Part shown: positions 62,785-64,000 of the stretch, piece after piece | How positions within the stretch are numbered: the first letter of the stretch is position 1 | Layout: every line of letters starts with the position of its first letter | Source of the DNA: Sycobia sp. Sy_11 | Taxonomy: Eukaryota > Arthropoda > Insecta > Hymenoptera > Epichrysomallidae | Assembly (NCBI GenBank): GCA_018907035.1 | Contig: JACCIC010000179.1 | Coordinates: 580,001 to 644,000 of the forward strand | Length of the DNA stretch: 64,000 nucleotides | Direction of reading: 5' to 3' | Made by a program: the position numbers and the translations under genes | The notes under the pieces: model-generated | Seen by the model: the letters and a program-made list of their open reading frames with translations, nothing else | Database searches by the model: none | Told to the model about the DNA's origin: nothing

Positions 62785-63566
62785 CTCTGTTCTGCTGTTC
62801 TCGCAATTTTATTCCCTAGATTGCTAGTTGCACAGGCTGAATCCGGAAGTGAGCTAGCAGTGCACACACGGAAGGTACGATAACGAAAGAAGACGTACTC
62901 TATGTATCTCTTTCTGGATTCAGTATGCAAGGCAAAACGAGAAAATGGAAATTATGTTTGCGTAGGCGAAGTAACGCTAGAGTACCGGCGGGAGGGGGGA
63001 GTTGCGCTGGGACACAGAGAAGAGGAAACGGGAAACTGGACTAAGGAAATTATGTGCGAAAGAGCTTGTAAAGAGACAAACGGAGTCTATAGATGGTCCG
63101 AGCCACAGAAATAGCCAGAGAAAAGGATTAATATTAAAGGAGAATATTATATATGCATTTGAAGGTATGAATAGTGCGCCCTGGATAATAAATTAATCGA
63201 CTTTCCGTTTAATTTTTAAAGCAGTACTAGCGAATTTAAATTTAATTATAATTACTCGCCTATAGTACATTGAATGTTTCATGCGGAATACCTCACTTCG
63301 CGTGATTCCTGGGCACTGTCTTTTAAATAACATTCACGCCAATCGCGTAAAGAAAGGAGACTGGTATAAAATAATTAGGTTCTTCTTCGTCTCAATATTA
63401 TGCAAAACTTTCTTTTATATTCTGTTTCCAAGTTTTTGCACTTGAAATTCCTATACATATGTACATATAAATTAGGAACAAATAAAAAATCACCCTTGTA
63501 TCTCGTGAGAAAAACTACGTATTGGGAAGTAAAACGGGACTGTGCTAATGAGTTTGAAAGATAAAC
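62779..63566. other. Non-coding DNA upstream of the candidate gene at 63567
   Basis: Frames at 62902-63196 are short and unrecognised. The segment could include the promoter and leader of the small gene that begins at 63567, but no core promoter element stands out. Confidence 0.4.
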
Positions 63567-63940
63567 ATGGCGGAAGCAACACATCGTCAAATGGAGCGGT
63601 TTCTTTTCGATAACTTACGTGGTAAAATTACTTCAAAGACTATTCTAATAACAGACTCAGAAAACTAAGCAATGTTAGTATGTTGGAAATTACGGTAACA
63701 TTACGGTTTTATTTTGATGCGCACATTGTAGCTCTTCTGTCTGTTCACAAAACGTTTATTTGGTCTCGGGAAGGCGTGAGAGCTTACCGATAATTTGTCA
63801 CCTGATTTATTTTTACAGCCACTAATAACACAGAAAACATCGTAATACTCTTTTCGTATGCTTTAATGGTTATGTTTGGAGTTCCGTTAATGATAACTCT
63901 GACCAACAGAGATCTTGTCAATGATTTTACTTTCCAATAA
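63567..63940 (+). CDS. Possible two-exon small membrane protein, weakly VMA21-like
   Basis: Exon 1 (63567-63621) starts at ATG in a good context (aaacATGG) and encodes MAEATHRQMERFLFDNLR. A GTAAAA donor at 63622 and a strong acceptor (tttatttttacag, ending 63818) define a 197-bp phase-1 intron. Joining restores an Ala codon, and exon 2 runs TNNTENIVILFSYALMVMFG, VPLMITL, TNRDLVNDFTFQ, then TAA at 63938-63940, for 58 residues. The hydrophobic stretch LFSYALMVMFGVPLMITL is a probable membrane segment. Its pattern (FxYxLMV, a Pro near the end, then T-x-R/K and an acidic/aromatic loop) recalls the first membrane helix of VMA21, a V-ATPase assembly factor in the ER. VMA21 has a second helix that is missing here, so the gene may be truncated, continue by alternative splicing beyond the window, or be a pseudogene. 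The VMA21 link is inference only. Confidence 0.35.
63857..63939 (+). repeat. 83-bp block homologous to 12987-13069
   Basis: An ungapped alignment with 67 of 83 identical positions to the copy near 13 kb, on the same strand. It coincides with the hydrophobic part of the candidate second exon. Confidence 0.75.
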
Positions 63941-64000
63941 TGACGATAGTGCGCACAACAGCGAGGCATAGATGCGAGTAGATCTACCCACCTTTTCATT

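Overview
This window looks like a stretch of an animal nuclear genome, most likely an arthropod and plausibly an insect. The reasons are spliced gene architecture (a coding first exon ending in a consensus GTGAGT donor), very long non-coding stretches, retrotransposon and hAT-like DNA-transposon debris, and extreme microsatellite density. There is no operon-like gene packing, and I recognise no tRNA, rRNA or CRISPR array. The exact taxon cannot be settled from the window. Most open frames are chance frames through TA, CT/GA, CA/GT or homopolymer repeats, so few coding features are reported.

Layout. (1) 1-8.1 kb: AT-rich, nearly free of microsatellites. It holds a short retro-insertion with a perfect 16-bp target-site duplication (4251-4341), an unplaced more GC-rich coding-like tail (4635-4746) and a candidate hAT-type MITE (about 5125-5491). 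(2) 8.1-17 kb: the first TA/GA arrays, more hAT-like ends, a GC-rich island near 11 kb, an 83-bp gene fragment at 12987 and a strong G-quadruplex motif at 14984. (3) 17-20.1 kb: a GC-rich, repeat-studded tract that reads like a promoter plus long 5' leader. It ends in the best-supported coding exon of the window (20023-20099, + strand), 25 codons plus 2 nt, with an in-frame upstream stop and a strong splice donor. (4) 20.1 to about 63.5 kb: most simply read as the very large first intron of that gene or intergenic DNA. I found no convincing downstream exon. It carries some thirty long TA arrays, many CT/GA arrays, composite GT-CG tracts and homopolymer G/C runs. (5) 63.5-64 kb: a possible two-exon small membrane-protein gene with weak resemblance to the V-ATPase assembly factor VMA21. 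Part of its second exon is the relative of the fragment at 12987.

Two dispersed homologies found by eye are the most unexpected content. One is a 106-bp block present in inverted orientation at 30355-30460 (+) and 49918-50023 (-), 89% identical by hand count. Each copy encodes a complete 24-residue frame ending at the same stop. The other is the 83-bp block at 12987/63857 (81%, ungapped). The genes do not form an evident functional unit. The window is dominated by regulatory or intronic DNA around one gene start.
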